A stretch of DNA of 64,000 bases, from the NCBI RefSeq assembly GCF_019578655.1, contig NC_063263.1, forward strand, positions 13,329,001 through 13,393,000, written 5' to 3'. This DNA is from Ricinus communis. Its lineage: Eukaryota; Streptophyta; Magnoliopsida; Malpighiales; Euphorbiaceae. Below, in pieces: positions 49,401-61,795 of this stretch. How positions within the stretch are numbered: the stretch's first letter is position 1; every line of letters begins with the position of its first letter. Position numbers and translations under genes: made by a program. Under the pieces are notes generated by a model, which was not told the DNA's origin, searched no databases, and saw nothing but the letters and a program-made list of their open reading frames with translations.

Positions 49401-52400
49401 TGTGAGATAGATTTGAAGTGGGGGATTGGGTGAAGTTTAAAAGAACTGTCACAGCTCCTACACATGGTTGGCAAGGTGCTAAACATAAGAGTGTAGGCTT
49501 TGTGCAAAATGTTGTGGACAAGGAGAATATTGTGGTGTCATTTTGTACTGGAGAGGCTCATGTGTTAGTCAATGAAGTTTTGAAGGTGATTCCATTGGAC
49601 CGGGGACAGCATGTCCGGCTTAAACCAGATGTTAAAGAGCCAAGGTATGATTGCACACTTGTGAACTCTACTAATTAACATAGTAAAAGTAAAAACTTTT
49701 AAAGCCTAATGGTGTGAACTGCTACTTAAATTCACTGGATAATGTCTGGTTTGCATATTACTATTGGGTTAAATGGTTATCCTCTATTTATTTAGTAAAA
49801 AGGAAGGATTTCTTTTTAGATTCTTGTCGAGTTCGTATACCAGTCTAATAATATTGCAAGGCTTTGGAGCACTGAAGTTATTTAGAAGCATGAGTTTTCA
49901 GTTTTCAGTTTTTAGCAACATGAGTTATCTAAACCTATGGATTCACAATTTTATGCATAATTTGTGTGGGGAAAGAATTGATGAGTAGTCTTGTTTCTTG
50001 TCAGGTTTGGTTGGCGTGGTCAATCACGTGACAGTATTGGAACTGTTTTATGTGTTGATGATGATGGGATTCTGCGTGTTGGGTTTCCGGGAGCATCCAG
50101 GGGATGGAAAGCTGATCCCGCTGAAATGGAAAGAGTTGAAGAATTCAAGGTTGGTGACTGGGTTCGTATCCGGCCCACACTCACAACAGCTAAGCATGGA
50201 TTAGGGTTGGTAACACCAGGGAGCATTGGCATAGTATATTGTGTAAGACCAGATAGTAGTCTGTTGTTAGAGTTGAGCTATCTTCCAAATCCATGGCATT
50301 GTGAACCAGAGGAGGTTGAGCTTGTCCCCCCTTTCAGGGTATGAATTACAGAAAATTTGGATTTCTCCTTTTTATGGACACTGATAAAAATTCTCAATTT
50401 ACTTTTCTTGAATAACTTTTTCCTTACTTTGATTCAAGGAAAATTACGCACAAATCTATTATTTGATCTTACAGATTGGTGACCGGGTGTGTGTGAAGCG
50501 ATCTGTTGCAGAACCTAGATATGCTTGGGGTGGTGAGACCCATCATAGTGTTGGTAGAATTAGCGAGATAGAGAATGATGGTCTCCTCATAATAGAAATA
50601 CCTAGTCGACCTATTCCATGGCAGGCCGACCCATCTGACATGGAGAAGGTTGAGGATTTCAAGGTAATAGTTTTGCTGTAATCCGTAGCTACTTGGTGAT
50701 TCATCTGCAATATGTTAATTAATGTTGTATTATGCATTATTAGACATAAGTTTCAGTACATCCATGGTGATAGCCTCATTGGATTTTGTTTGCTTTATTA
50801 ACTCCTTAATGGGCAGGTTGGGGATTGGGTCAGAGTGAAGGCTTCAGTATCCTCTCCACAATATGGATGGGAGGACATTACACGGAACAGCATTGGGATA
50901 ATTCACAGCTTGGAGGAGGATGGTGTTATGGGTGTTGCCTTTTGTTTCAGGAGTAAGCCTTTTCGTTGCTCTGTGACGGATGTGGAGAAGGTGCCTCCTT
51001 TTGAAGTGGGACAAGAGATACGTGTCATGCCTTCTGTTACCCAGCCTCGACTTGGATGGTCAAATGAGAGCCCTGCAACTGTTGGAAAAATTGTTAGAAT
51101 CGACATGGATGGGGCTTTGAATGTAAGCATTCTTGGTTTTATCTTTGTTATGGAAATTGTTCGTCTTAGATTGTTTAACCTGCAATGGATGCAGTTAGCT
51201 GTTGCAAATTATAGGATTCTGCATCAATGTGTTAGGTGGTACAAAGTTACAATGTTATTGATTATCTACCTTCTAGTTTTTGCAAGTGAGCAATGGTTAA
51301 CACCTTATATCACATAATATGACGACAATGATTGTTAAACTGCTAGTGTTGTAGCAGCAAACTCGTTCATTTCTAGTATGGTAATTTTTGACTGTACTGT
51401 TGGTAGAAAGCATTTCCCAGCAAAAAAACAAAGAGAAGTAAAAGCATTTCTGTTATTCAGTAGTTTTTGATTTGTATGCAGGTGAAGGTTGCTGGAAGAC
51501 ATAATCCGTGGAAAGTTTCTCCTGGAGATGCAGAACGTCTTTCAGGATTTGAAGTTGGTGACTGGGTACATTCAAAACCAAGCCTGGGGACCAGACCAAG
51601 TTATGATTGGAATAGTATTGGGAAGGAAAGTTTAGCTGTTGTGCATAGTGTACAAGAGACAGGTTACCTAGAGCTGGCTTGTTGTTTCCGTAAAGGAAGA
51701 TGGATTGCTCATTACACAGATGTTGAAAAGGTCCCATGCTTCAAAGTTGGGCAGCATGTTCGGTTTCGAACTGGATTAGCTGACCCAAGATGGGGCTGGA
51801 GAGGCACTCGGCCAGATTCACGAGGCATTATAACCAGTGTTCATGCTGATGGAGAAGTGAGGGTTGCTTTCTTTGGATTGCCAGGATTGTGGAGAGGAGA
51901 TCCTGCAGATCTTGAGATTGAACAGATGTTTGAAGTAGGAGAATGGGTGAGATTGAAGGAAGGTGCTGGGAACTGGAAATCTATTGGACCCGGCAGCATT
52001 GGTGTTGTACAAGGTATAGGGTATGATGGAGATGAATGGGATGGAAGCACTTATGTTGGGTTTTGTGGGGAGCAAGAAAGATGGGTGGGGCCTACTTCTC
52101 ATCTTGAAAGAGTTGAAAGGCTCACAGTTGGACAAAAGGTTAGAGTTAAACTGTCCGTGAAACAGCCCAGATTTGGGTGGTCAGGCCACAGTCATGCTAG
52201 TGTTGGAACAATAGCAGCAATTGATGCTGATGGAAAAATGAGAATATATACTCCGGTAGGCTCCAAAACTTGGATGCTTGATCCGACAGAAGTGGAGCTA
52301 GTTATGGAACAGGAACTTGGCATTGGAGACTGGGTGAGGGTAAGGGCATCAGTGTCAACACCGACGCACCAGTGGGGAGAGGTGAGTCATTCAAGCATTG

Positions 52401-52696
52401 GGGTGGTGCATCGGATGGAAGATGAGGAATTATGGGTTGCATTCTGCTTCATGGAAAGGCTGTGGCTTTGCAAAGCATGGGAAATGGAATGGGTTAGGCC
52501 ATTTAAAGTGGGGGACAAAGTGAGAATTAGAGAAGGGCTTGTAACACCACGATGGGGGTGGGGTATGGAGACTCATGCTAGCAAGGGCAAGGTAGTTGGT
52601 GTAGATGCGAATGGGAAGCTAAGGATTAAATTTCAATGGAGAGAAGGGAGACCTTGGATTGGAGATCCAGCTGATATTGTTCTTGATGAGAGTTAA
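43482..52696 (+). CDS. KEG: E3 ubiquitin ligase KEEP ON GOING (RING, kinase, ankyrin, HERC2-like repeats)
   Basis: Orthologue of Arabidopsis KEG, a trans-Golgi/early-endosome E3 ligase that degrades ABI5 and represses ABA signalling. Sixteen exons: 43482-44224, 45845-46207, 46301-46531, 46709-46834, 46968-47304, 47390-47547, 47970-48127, 48252-48373, 48507-48641, 48862-48986, 49185-49289, 49411-49644, 50005-50338, 50475-50663, 50817-51122, 51482-52696; total 4881 nt, 1626 residues (Arabidopsis about 1625). The C3HC4 RING uses C6, C9, C25, H27, C30, C33, C48, C51. An acidic linker follows, then a kinase domain (about 140-440) with VAVKR, CMNIKPSNLLLD in place of HRDLKPxN, DYG in place of DFG, and HYTAPEAW. 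Ankyrin repeats cover about 470-845, and tandem HERC2-like repeats with VGDWVRV and P-x-x-G-W-G motifs about 870-1620. Exon 10 ends at a GC donor. Confidence 0.97.
48987..49184 (+). other. GC-AG intron in KEG (intron 10)
   Basis: The reading frame requires CACAG|GCAAGT as donor and GGGACAG as acceptor, which joins AG+T to give the conserved NHSGKT. The nearby GT at 48991 (CAA|GTACCG) would put the next exon out of frame. The donor otherwise matches consensus, as is typical of GC-AG introns. Confidence 0.85.
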
Positions 52697-53982
52697 GCTG
52701 TCAATTGAGGCAGTGGATTGTGTTCTATGTTTCATTCAGTTTCTCTCCTTGAGCCATAGTGCCTTGGCTTGTTGAGACAGTTGGAGAGGCAACTGGTTTC
52801 AGCTGCACTGTATGATGATCGAACGGCTTGAAACTCTACATCTGAATGCGGTGGCCTCAAACTACGGGATTTTGTTTATTGTTAATAAACAGAAGATTTA
52901 CAGACATGGATACTGGGACCTTGAGGAATATCGGGCTTGCCTTGCTGTTGGTTATAGATGAGACAGAGTAGGCGAGAGAGAAGATAGCTGTAGCCATTTT
53001 GTATCCCATAGATGTTTAGCTGAAAGCTTTTTGACGTATATATGTCATTTATATGTAATTTTGTACAAACTTGATACATAAATCTTGTCAGAGTTGTTGA
53101 CTCTTTTTCATCTTCAATAATTTTTGTACGTTGCATGTGTCGCCTGCATACTTCTTTAGCAACCAAACTTTGAGCCCAACTATTATGCATTGCATTTCCT
53201 GATGTGGACCAAGGAATTTAAGTGCCTGATGGTGTTTCTTGATGGCATGGTGCACGAAGGTAGCCACCCTTTAAAAGAAATGGGATCTGATCCATTGTGG
53301 TATCACTGCAAAATGGTCGTCAGGTTTCACATTTGTTATCTTCTTTATCCAACAGGAAGATCCCGGAGGGCCGGGAACGGGATTTTGATATCCTTATCAA
53401 GCCACAAGACATGGCATACCACTCAGGCCAGCATTATATACCATACTCGAGTTTAGTTCATTTCCAGCTATTGCGGAAGTATGATCGTTAAGCAAATGGT
53501 AATTTTTCATTATTTGGCTAAATTTTGTTGAATGGGTTAGAATTGTCAGCAAACAATGCACAAGAAACTTAGGCATATGAAAGTAGACAAGTTCTAGGAA
53601 AGTCTCATCAATGTCTCTAATTGTTTCTTCTTTTTTCTTTTCCTTCCCTTTTTTAACATTTCAAAAGTTCAAATGTAGAAAAATTGTGAAGCATTTTAAT
53701 GGCCTAACTTCTAGATAAAATGATACATCAATGAACCTCTAAAAACTGCAGGAACAAATGGCTTAAGTATTTAAATGCAAGAGTCTCAGTGACTTGAACA
53801 AGACTGAAATTCTTAAAAGAAAAATATTCAGAAAACAAGCTGTATAATCCTAAAATTTTGCTGCTATCGGGTTTCCTTGGAAGATATGAAGAAATTCTGC
53901 AGCAAATATCAGGGTCTGTGAGCACAAAGTTATTCTGTATGCACACAGCAAATTAATCCTCATTAGTTGATTCCTTGGTACT
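52697..53982. other. KEG 3' region and convergent spacer to the Nudix gene
   Basis: Holds the KEG 3' UTR (AATAAA at about 52883) and the Nudix 3' flank. An open frame at 53297-53491 reads IPEGRERDFDILIKPQDM and looks more protein-like than the surroundings, but I do not recognise it and it has no clear start or splice context. Confidence 0.5.
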
Positions 53983-56900
53983 TTACATCTTAACTGCAAG
54001 CCATTTAGAGAATTGTTTCAGAGCCTCTTCCATCCATTTATGTCGGCAATTCTCAACAGCTTCAGGTATGGTCAACCAACTTCTCTTTCTCGTGCTCTGT
54101 TCTGGCCATGACTCTAGCTCCTCCTTGACATACAAAGCAAACATTGAAGCTTTACATAAACCTTCAGGGCAACACTCATCTTGGAGTGTTTTACTCTTGA
54201 AGTGATAATCCCCTATGAAATCCTGAAACCCAATGAAAAAACAAGACGAGTTTTACACTTGAAGTGATAATCCCTATGAAATCCTGAAACCCAATTAATA
54301 AAATAGGAGTTGGTTCATTTGGATTTCCTAAACAAGACGATGCAAGAGTCATCGCATAAACTATCACACCTATCTTCAACAAAAAAATTGCTATTTTGTG
54401 TAATTATAGAGGCTATCTCAGGTCTTGGAGATTGCAGGGTTAGAAGTGCATCCAAATAAATTAACCCTAGCATAAATACGCAGAAAGATATCAAAGGTAT
54501 TCATTCAAGCAGATAGATAATCATGTGCACAGTGTATGCTTGAGTATCAGCATAGGCGAATCACTAGAACCTCAAATTAGTTTACCAGCAACAGATTAGT
54601 TGGGTGAAAGAAATCAGCTGTGTGATGCAACTAATAAATGCAGGAAAAAAGACCAGATATAGAGGAAAGCATTACCAAGCAACACTCATTTTAATTTTCT
54701 TCCTAAGAAGTGCACAAAACACCTGAACTGCATCTACTACACTAGTAATTGGGGACACAATAATTCCCTACAACCAAATTATACATAGACAAGGCATTTC
54801 CAAAAGAAAATGTTCTATGGCATAGCTGCGGTGTCCCTGGAAACTAAAGCCTTATCAAACACAGCAATCAACTTTTCCCCTCTAAAGGATATATCCTAGG
54901 CGGCCCTATAAGTTCAAGACTTCAATTAAGAACATGAGAATGTGAAAGCAACGAATAATCCCCCATTCCGATTTCTCATTCTGACCCTAGATGGTGATAA
55001 ACATTAGGTTATAAAGGTGTTTTCTAATCATGATTTCTCTTTCCCCTTCCCCACCAAACAATTTTCCAAATCCATCGAGATACAAAAATAGGACAAGATA
55101 ATGAGTGCATATGAACTTTCACCATTAGATTGCCTCGCACTCCAGCCTCTTCAATGGCTTCCCTCACTGCAGCCTCTTCAACAGTTTCATCATTCTCCCA
55201 TCCTCCCTACAAGTAAATAGCACAAACTAAACATTAAAAACAAAAATGCAACATTTTATTTTTTTCTAGAGCATACGGAAACAAGACCTTTAATAGAAAA
55301 TTACAAATGCTACATATACAAACAGAAACTAACAAAATACAGGATTTACCAACTGATACCTATCCCTCTTTGTTTCTTTGATGGTGAGTTCAGGAACAAA
55401 TTAAGGGAGGAAGTAAAAGTGGCGAGGACTCCAAGGAGGACATGAAAATTCTATCCTTTTGTCTGGATGGATTGATGGGAAATGAGAGAGAAGAGAACGG
55501 GAGAAAGTGATTTATAGTAGTAAAATTACAATTTATCTTTTAACTTTATGGTTAAAGAGATATTGTTGTAAAGTTAAAATATTGATTTTGTTAACCTCAA
55601 TTTTCTCCAAATTTGGGATTGAAATCTTGGTCCTCTCCACACACAAATTTCTCTCCAGAAATGGAAATGCCTTTTTCAAAATTGTCTCCATTTTCCACTC
55701 TCTCCCAAACATAGTATAAAAGCCGGGTTTTGAGATCCAAACCATGCCATTGGGTGGCATGGCTAGGATTGTTCAAAGATCAAGCCAATTTCACAAACGG
55801 AGGAAAAGAAAGTATTAGATCTCTTTCCATTTGTAAGGCACGCATGGACAACTGCGATTTGCATAATTGTGCAGAGGACCTTACAGGACCTTTAATTCTC
55901 ATATCATTGGATAAATATATAATGGCTGCTTAGCCTGTAGCCCCTGAGATCCAATGAGATCAGTAGTTCCTCAACCTAAAAATACCTTTACGCACCTCAA
56001 AGGTAACCAGCTAAGTTCTACTTCACAAATTAACAAATCTACTACAGAGGAAAAAGCACATTAACTAGCAATAAGATGCTAATTTGTGAAGAACATTAAC
56101 ATACAATATTCTCATCTTCTATCATATAAATGCAAGGAGCTCTCCCACCCTTTCTGTTAGTATGATATCATTCATGTTTGCTGGGTAACAGTGGTGCAAT
56201 GTAACTCGTTTCATTCTCGGAATTTAACAGGCATATCCATGAATTGCAGAAGCAAGAAGCTGGTCACAGTAAATGGCACAAAAGCATTTTATTATTCTAT
56301 ACCTTCGGAAACAAAAGACCCGGTCCACTAGTTGAATTGATCATAAGAACTTCAACAAGCTTCTCGGCATCAGCATCATCATTTTCATCATAATCTCTAT
56401 ACCTAAAGGGAATGCACCTGTCAATACAACCTGCCGAATTAGTGATTCAAGACCAAATAACATTGCGATTTGCAATATACATCAGTAGATTCAGTTTAGC
56501 TAGGAACACAGTACTAATTTGTCCTATACCAATCAACTAGCTCCATCATACTGCAAAAGCAGAAAGGGCAACACACTGTATATAACCATAAGGAAACCTG
56601 TTAAAAATGATAACTGGAATCCTTAACACATAATTCTCTTGATTAAGAAATAAACATCAATTGCCTGCAAGCTTCATGTGTCTGCATATTTTACTTTGAT
56701 AATTAAAGTCATAAGAGAATAGAAGAGAATTTACCGTAAGCAAAAATTGCAAATAAATAAAAGTTTAGTTTCTTCAAGTGCAATGATTTAAGATACCAAG
56801 AAAAATTGTTTCCTTCGCCTTCAAGTCATCAATATCAAATTCAGAATCTTCAATAAAATTAGTACAGGCAAATGCCATTGAACAATTATCAAAATTTCTG

Positions 56901-57403
56901 CAAACTTCTCCAGTAAACCTCAACTAAATTCATCCAACAACCAAATATATCACCAACTAAGCCCTCCAAATTCATTCCCAAGAAAATATTAAAAAAAAAA
57001 CAGGCCCCACCAATCCATCAGATTATATACAAAATGTCCAATACAAAAATGTTCCTAATTACAATAATATAAATATATAAGAAAAATGGAACCCATTAAT
57101 CCTCATAAAGTCAAAAACGCACTAATTAAACAACAATCTGTAAAAAGAAAAAAGACTATAATTACACCAATCCAAAAAAAAAAAAGATAACCCATTAACT
57201 GAAAACGACATTATCAAACATTTAAAAATCAAATAAACCATTATACACAAAACCCAAAACCCAAAATACAAAATAAAAATAAAATTTAAAACTTAAGAAT
57301 TTATAATTTGAGGAAAAATATGGGAATTTTACCCGGCGACAAGGCGACAGCCGCCCTCGTACCGCTGCTGATGTCGACCTGTGCGGGCCACCAATTCAGA
57401 CAT
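53983..57403 (-). CDS. Nudix hydrolase (plant NUDT12/13/16-like)
   Basis: Hydrolyses nucleoside diphosphate-linked compounds; plant relatives act on diadenosine polyphosphates or related substrates, and the true substrate cannot be read from sequence. Four exons, high to low: 57403-57333, 56417-56303, 55206-55123, 54222-53983; total 510 nt, 169 residues. The N-terminus MSELVARTGRHQQRY matches the plant clade, followed by CIPFRYR. The Nudix box G-x5-E-x7-R-E-x-x-E-E-x-G-V spans residues 63-85 (GGWENDETVEEAAVREAIEE, then AGV), with all metal-binding glutamates present. After it comes WPEQSTRKRSWLTIPEA, also typical. I see no strong transit peptide, although some relatives are described as mitochondrial. 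The 3' splice site of the last exon is duplicated (54251-54295), so a mis-spliced form is possible. CACGTGGG and GGTCAAAG lie about 430 bases upstream. Confidence 0.93.
54189..54295 (-). repeat. Direct repeat duplicating the last 3' splice site of the Nudix gene
   Basis: Copy A is 54189-54234 and copy B 54251-54295, about 45 bases each, nearly identical. Copy B differs by T to A in TACTCTTG/TACACTTG and lacks one C of the CCCC run. Copy A spans the acceptor and first codons of exon 4; copy B repeats them 61 bases upstream in transcript direction. The acceptor in copy B would shift the frame. Confidence 0.9.
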
Positions 57404-57829
57404 TACAATCTATTATCACCCTATTTAAAAATCCTTCCTTGCTTTTCGCCCTCCCTCAAAACCCTATTTCTTTGAAATCAACAAAATAAATCAAAATCAG
57501 CGTTGCCATTGGCTTGAATCCAAATCTCACGAAAAAGGAACAATCATGCATGCACTTGATTACAACATCTCCGGCATTGATGGTGTTTTGGTTCTATGGT
57601 TATAATTATTATTGCATTGTGACATCATCTAATCACGGTTCTGGTTTAATTAGGTTTTTTTTTTTTTCTTTTTCAGTAAAGGAATTTCTCTTTTTCCTAA
57701 AAAAAAAAGAGCAATTTTTTTTGGAGAGAGAAAATTAGAGTCTGGGTAGAGAGAGAGAGTGAAAGAGCTTAAAAAGTGAAGCGAATGAAACGGATCGGAT
57801 CAGATCGGACGGTGGGGTAAAGCGGTGGT

Positions 57830-57844
57830 GGTCAAAGTCACGTG
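57830..57844 (-). promoter_or_regulatory. Adjacent W-box and G-box upstream of the Nudix gene
   Basis: On the minus strand CCCACGTGACTTTGACC contains CACGTG (G-box/ABRE-like core) and TTGACC (W-box), about 430 bases upstream of the Nudix ATG at 57403. The calls rest on motifs only. Confidence 0.4.
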
Positions 57845-59502
57845 GGGTCCTGATTTTGAATTAGGGCCCACTTTGGGCTGGCCCACCAAAGTTGGGCGAA
57901 AACTGCGAGTATTATTAGCTGATTTCCTGATATGTCTTTTCAATTTTGTTTTCTTTTTCTTCTTGGATATGGCTGGATTTTATTTATTTATTTATTTTTT
58001 TTGAATTTTTGTAAAAAATTAAAGTTATTTATTTATTTATTTTCTTTCAAAAGCGAAAAAAAGGGGTCAAATTAGAACAGCAAAACCTAAGGTCAAAATG
58101 TAAAATGTAGGATGTCAAATTCAGCCTACTGAGTTTGCTAAATCTTGGCGACTAGGCCCAAGATTATTCAAAAGAAAGTTCAAACTCAGTGAGCTCTTGA
58201 ATTAAACTAATAGTCTTGGCCCGAAAAGTCCAAAGAATACAACATCGTTTATTCAGTGAGTTTCACTAATAAACAGAACAACTCAAGGCAGTCGTCGGGC
58301 TATGTTTGTTTTTGCAGATTGGCCTTGGAAAGCTGAAAATGCTCAAGCCAACCTAGTCTTAAGTTCAGAAAAAGATAATAGATTTGGTTTTGAAGAAAAT
58401 CAGGCTCAGGCATAGTATGAACCCATATTCATAATGTGCCCTTTGTTCGGAAGCACCATTGCTATTTGATCATGAAGTCTGATTGAATAAATTTGTTGGG
58501 AAGTACCATCAGCCCTATTTATGCACGTAAATAAATTTGTTGGAAGGAACTGTTTAACGTTCAAAAGTAGAAAGAAAAGCTAATTTATAGAGGGTGAAAG
58601 AAACACGCCTATCCTTATTATGACCATAATAAAAAATATTGCTAACCCAATTAAATGAGAATGAGATTGTGTTAAGGGACATCATTACGACCATAATTAA
58701 ATGAAGAGATCTTCAGTTTTGAGTATTCTCAATCAATATTTGTTAATATATTGATTTCGGATTTAGCATTTTTATAATAAATGAATGATTGCTTCTATTA
58801 TGTAATTACAGTCTAATTAAAAATAAAGTTAGGATTCCTTTGAAACATAATATGTTTATAATTGGCTAATTTAAGAAGTGACACAAAGGCACCAATTCCT
58901 GATGGGCGGCAACTCTTTATATTTCACTGATGCAAGTGCAATTTTATTGGACTTCTCTTTCAGTCTATGAAAGGAACTCTCTCAACCAACATAGATAAAA
59001 AGACAGAATTATATGTATATATATATATATATATATATCTTTTTGTACAAGCACAAATCAGCAATGTATGAACTAAGGGAAAGCAAGATCCATGACAATG
59101 AATATGTGTGTGTGTGTTTACACACATCAATGTTTTAGGTCAAGAAAAGAGCCCAAAATTCTAAGACTATTAAAGGAGGAGAAAGGACAAATAACTTTTG
59201 AATGAGAGAAAATCCTTTTGAAAAACTCACCCTAGAAAGATTGCGAGAGGCTTTAGCATAAAATAACACATGTATGCTTATTTACGTGTCAAGTTGAATA
59301 GGTTTTCGCAAATTGACATATGCGTGAGAGATAATAAAAGTATTCATAGTGCTGTGGTTTCTGTTGATGAAAATAAACAATGGAGTGAGTGATTTTACTT
59401 GCTCAAATCAAAATCAAGCAAAAGATAGACAAACGCATGAATTGATTTTGTACCCACCAGAAATAGTAGTAGGTCACAGGTTTTGTTTATTCTTAAAAAA
59501 CA

Positions 59503-59507
<5 letters not shown>

Positions 59508-59551
<44 letters not shown>
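59508..59551. repeat. (TA)22 microsatellite
   Basis: The longest dinucleotide run in the window outside genes, pure TA over 44 bases. Confidence 0.95.
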
Positions 59552-59554
<3 letters not shown>

Positions 59555-61496
59555 AAAGGATAGATACGTGCGTGCATGGAATAGGTAAAGTTCAGATACA
59601 TTGCACATGATTATATTTATTAATAGCATAGCTTATGTATACTGGAACGATTTCAATTTGTTAAAGATGAAATTGGTCAGTGCAAGTGTACCAACTTGGA
59701 TAATATTCCTTTCCTTCCAGCTTTCAATTCAGAAGCTAAGAGGAATGAAACAAGAGCTGCATATATATCTTCCATGTGAATCATATCTTAACCCATCAAT
59801 TCTATTTTTCTTTTTCAAGTATGCATGTTGTCTGTCAGACGAGGCAGCTTTCAAAGGCTCAACTTGAAAACCTAAATGCATACAATGAACTCAGACAGCT
59901 ATGGGGTTGATGTTGGATAAAAGAAGATTGATAGATAGAATTGAGGTTGATGTAATGATATGGGTTTTCTGATACAAATAATCACTTAAAATGAGGGCCA
60001 TCCTTCCATGATTTGGGGTTCCCAGCATTCTTGGAATTTGGGGAGCATCTCTGGGAAGTATTCATTTTTTTTTTTTTTTTTTTTTATATTTTAAATTTAA
60101 TATTTTAATTTTTTCGGATGATAAAATAAATTAAGAAATACTCATTTCATTCACATTCTTTAAATAATATTTTTAAAACCTTTTCTTTCTTGCTCTTTAT
60201 AATAAAACCTTTGTTAATGTAAGTTTTTAAAAACTATAGATAGAGAAAAAGAAGACAAGTTTTGAACCATCATTCATTTAATTTAACCAGATTTTCTTAG
60301 GCACATGGGAAGAAATTAGGGCAGTCAAAATTTGGGTCTAAATAGTGTTTGGTTCCATAATTGACCCATGTGAAAGATGTTTGTAAATGACAAATTACCT
60401 TTCTACTTCTAACCTAATTGCTTAAGCATATGTTTCAAAGGATGAATTGGGCATATGAGCAACAACGCAATTGATTTGGTTTCACGTGATGCTAATATTA
60501 TCGATCTTTTAAATTATTAGATTTATTAAATTAAATCATGATATTTAGATAAAAACTTACTAATAAAATAACAGGTTGCTCTCTTTATAAATTACAATCA
60601 ATTATATAAACTTTTAAAAAAATATCAATTCTATTATTATAATATTAATATCTTATGACATCAAATAATGATCCGAATAATAATAATAACCTTATATCCA
60701 TTTAAATTGAAACCATTTGAGCATAATCATCAATTTGATGGAATGGTTTTGTAGGTTCGTGTGCACACCAAATTCTTACATTTAATGATTTAATTTTTCT
60801 GAAAAACCCATAAAGAATCATTACCTAAATTAGGCAAAGCTATACCCATAAAATCCGCAATTGGTTAGGAAAATGTATGGTTAAAAGGTTTAATGCAAGT
60901 GGACCTTTACAAACCACTAATCTAACTTTACAACTACTTAATACAGATTAATTGAAAGGGCAGCTGTCTCTTATTGAAGTACATTCAGATTTATTAATCT
61001 TACTCAAAAATATATTCATATATTAGCATTTTCTGCATTGCCAATAAATGAAAAATGATTTAATTGATATATTTCACTTATAAGGATAAAGAAATATCAG
61101 TTTAATTGGTATTTGTATTTATTAGAAATTAGAGTTTGCCAACATTAGAAAATAAAAAAATATAATTCTACAATCAAGTCCAGCTGAAAAGATTCACTCA
61201 CAAATGGAAACATCCAAAACAGGCAAAACAACAGAACCCAAAACCCAAAAGGACTTAATTAAGTAATTAATTAAGCTGTTACTACTAATTAAAAAACATA
61301 TTATCTTGAACTTTTCATACACAAGTGGTTGATATACATTTGAGCTGAAGATATATTGGGATTTGCTTGCTTTGATTCTGTCTGATTTGGAACAACACCC
61401 TAAACCAGATTTCTCAACCCAGAAAACAATCTCTCCATTTCCAAACTGGTCCCACTTTTATCTAATGTTTTTACAGTCTTGTCCTCTTCAATGCTC

Positions 61497-61504
61497 TATA
61501 AATA
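61497..61504 (+). promoter_or_regulatory. Candidate TATA box of the OSR gene
   Basis: TATAAATA, about 270 bases before the OSR ORF at 61774. The implied leader is long and contains an upstream ORF at 61724. Confidence 0.45.
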
Positions 61505-61723
61505 CACGTTTCTTTCCAAGAACAGCTTTTGTAATTGTCACGGAGAAAATCAATTTCCATAAGAATTTCATTTCTCTTTCCTTTTCCATTTCCAAGAAAT
61601 CAATCACACTTCCATTTCTTGATTATTTTTGACCGTCTAATTAGATTCCAAGAAACTAATCATTAACTTTTACTTTTTTTTCTCAAGAACTAGTTATATT
61701 CAAATCTTGCTGCTGTGCAAGAA

Positions 61724-61795
61724 ATGGTCAGAGCTTCTCCAACAAGATCACCAAGATTGGTACTGACAAGACTATGGTGCGGTGTTTTGGCTTAG
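61724..61795 (+). other. Upstream ORF overlapping the OSR start
   Basis: ATG at 61724 opens a 23-codon ORF starting MVRASPTRSPRLVLTRLWCG, which ends at the TAG around 61793 within the OSR coding region, in a different frame (+1 relative offset 50 bases). It could repress translation of OSR, or be the true N-terminus if the sequence has a one- or two-base error. Confidence 0.5.

Larger units (their letters stand above)
57404..61496. other. Large intergenic region between Nudix and OSR genes
   Basis: The first 450 bases are the Nudix promoter, with CACGTG at 57839-57844 and a W-box TTGACC (minus strand, 57830-57835). The rest is AT-rich, with AT runs at 59016-59038 and 59508-59551 and a T21 run at 60065-60085. 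No exon, tRNA or element termini are recognised. ORFs at 59601-59867 and elsewhere are unsupported. Confidence 0.55.

Noticed and set aside
5842..52696. PATROL1 and KEG as a functional gene cluster for ABA or stomatal traffic
   Set aside because: They are separated by about 26 kb and four recognised unrelated or housekeeping genes, plus a VQ gene; proximity is most simply chance.
59508..59551. Regular repeat array considered as CRISPR or satellite
   Set aside because: It is a plain TA microsatellite with no spacers; CRISPR is not expected in a plant nuclear genome.
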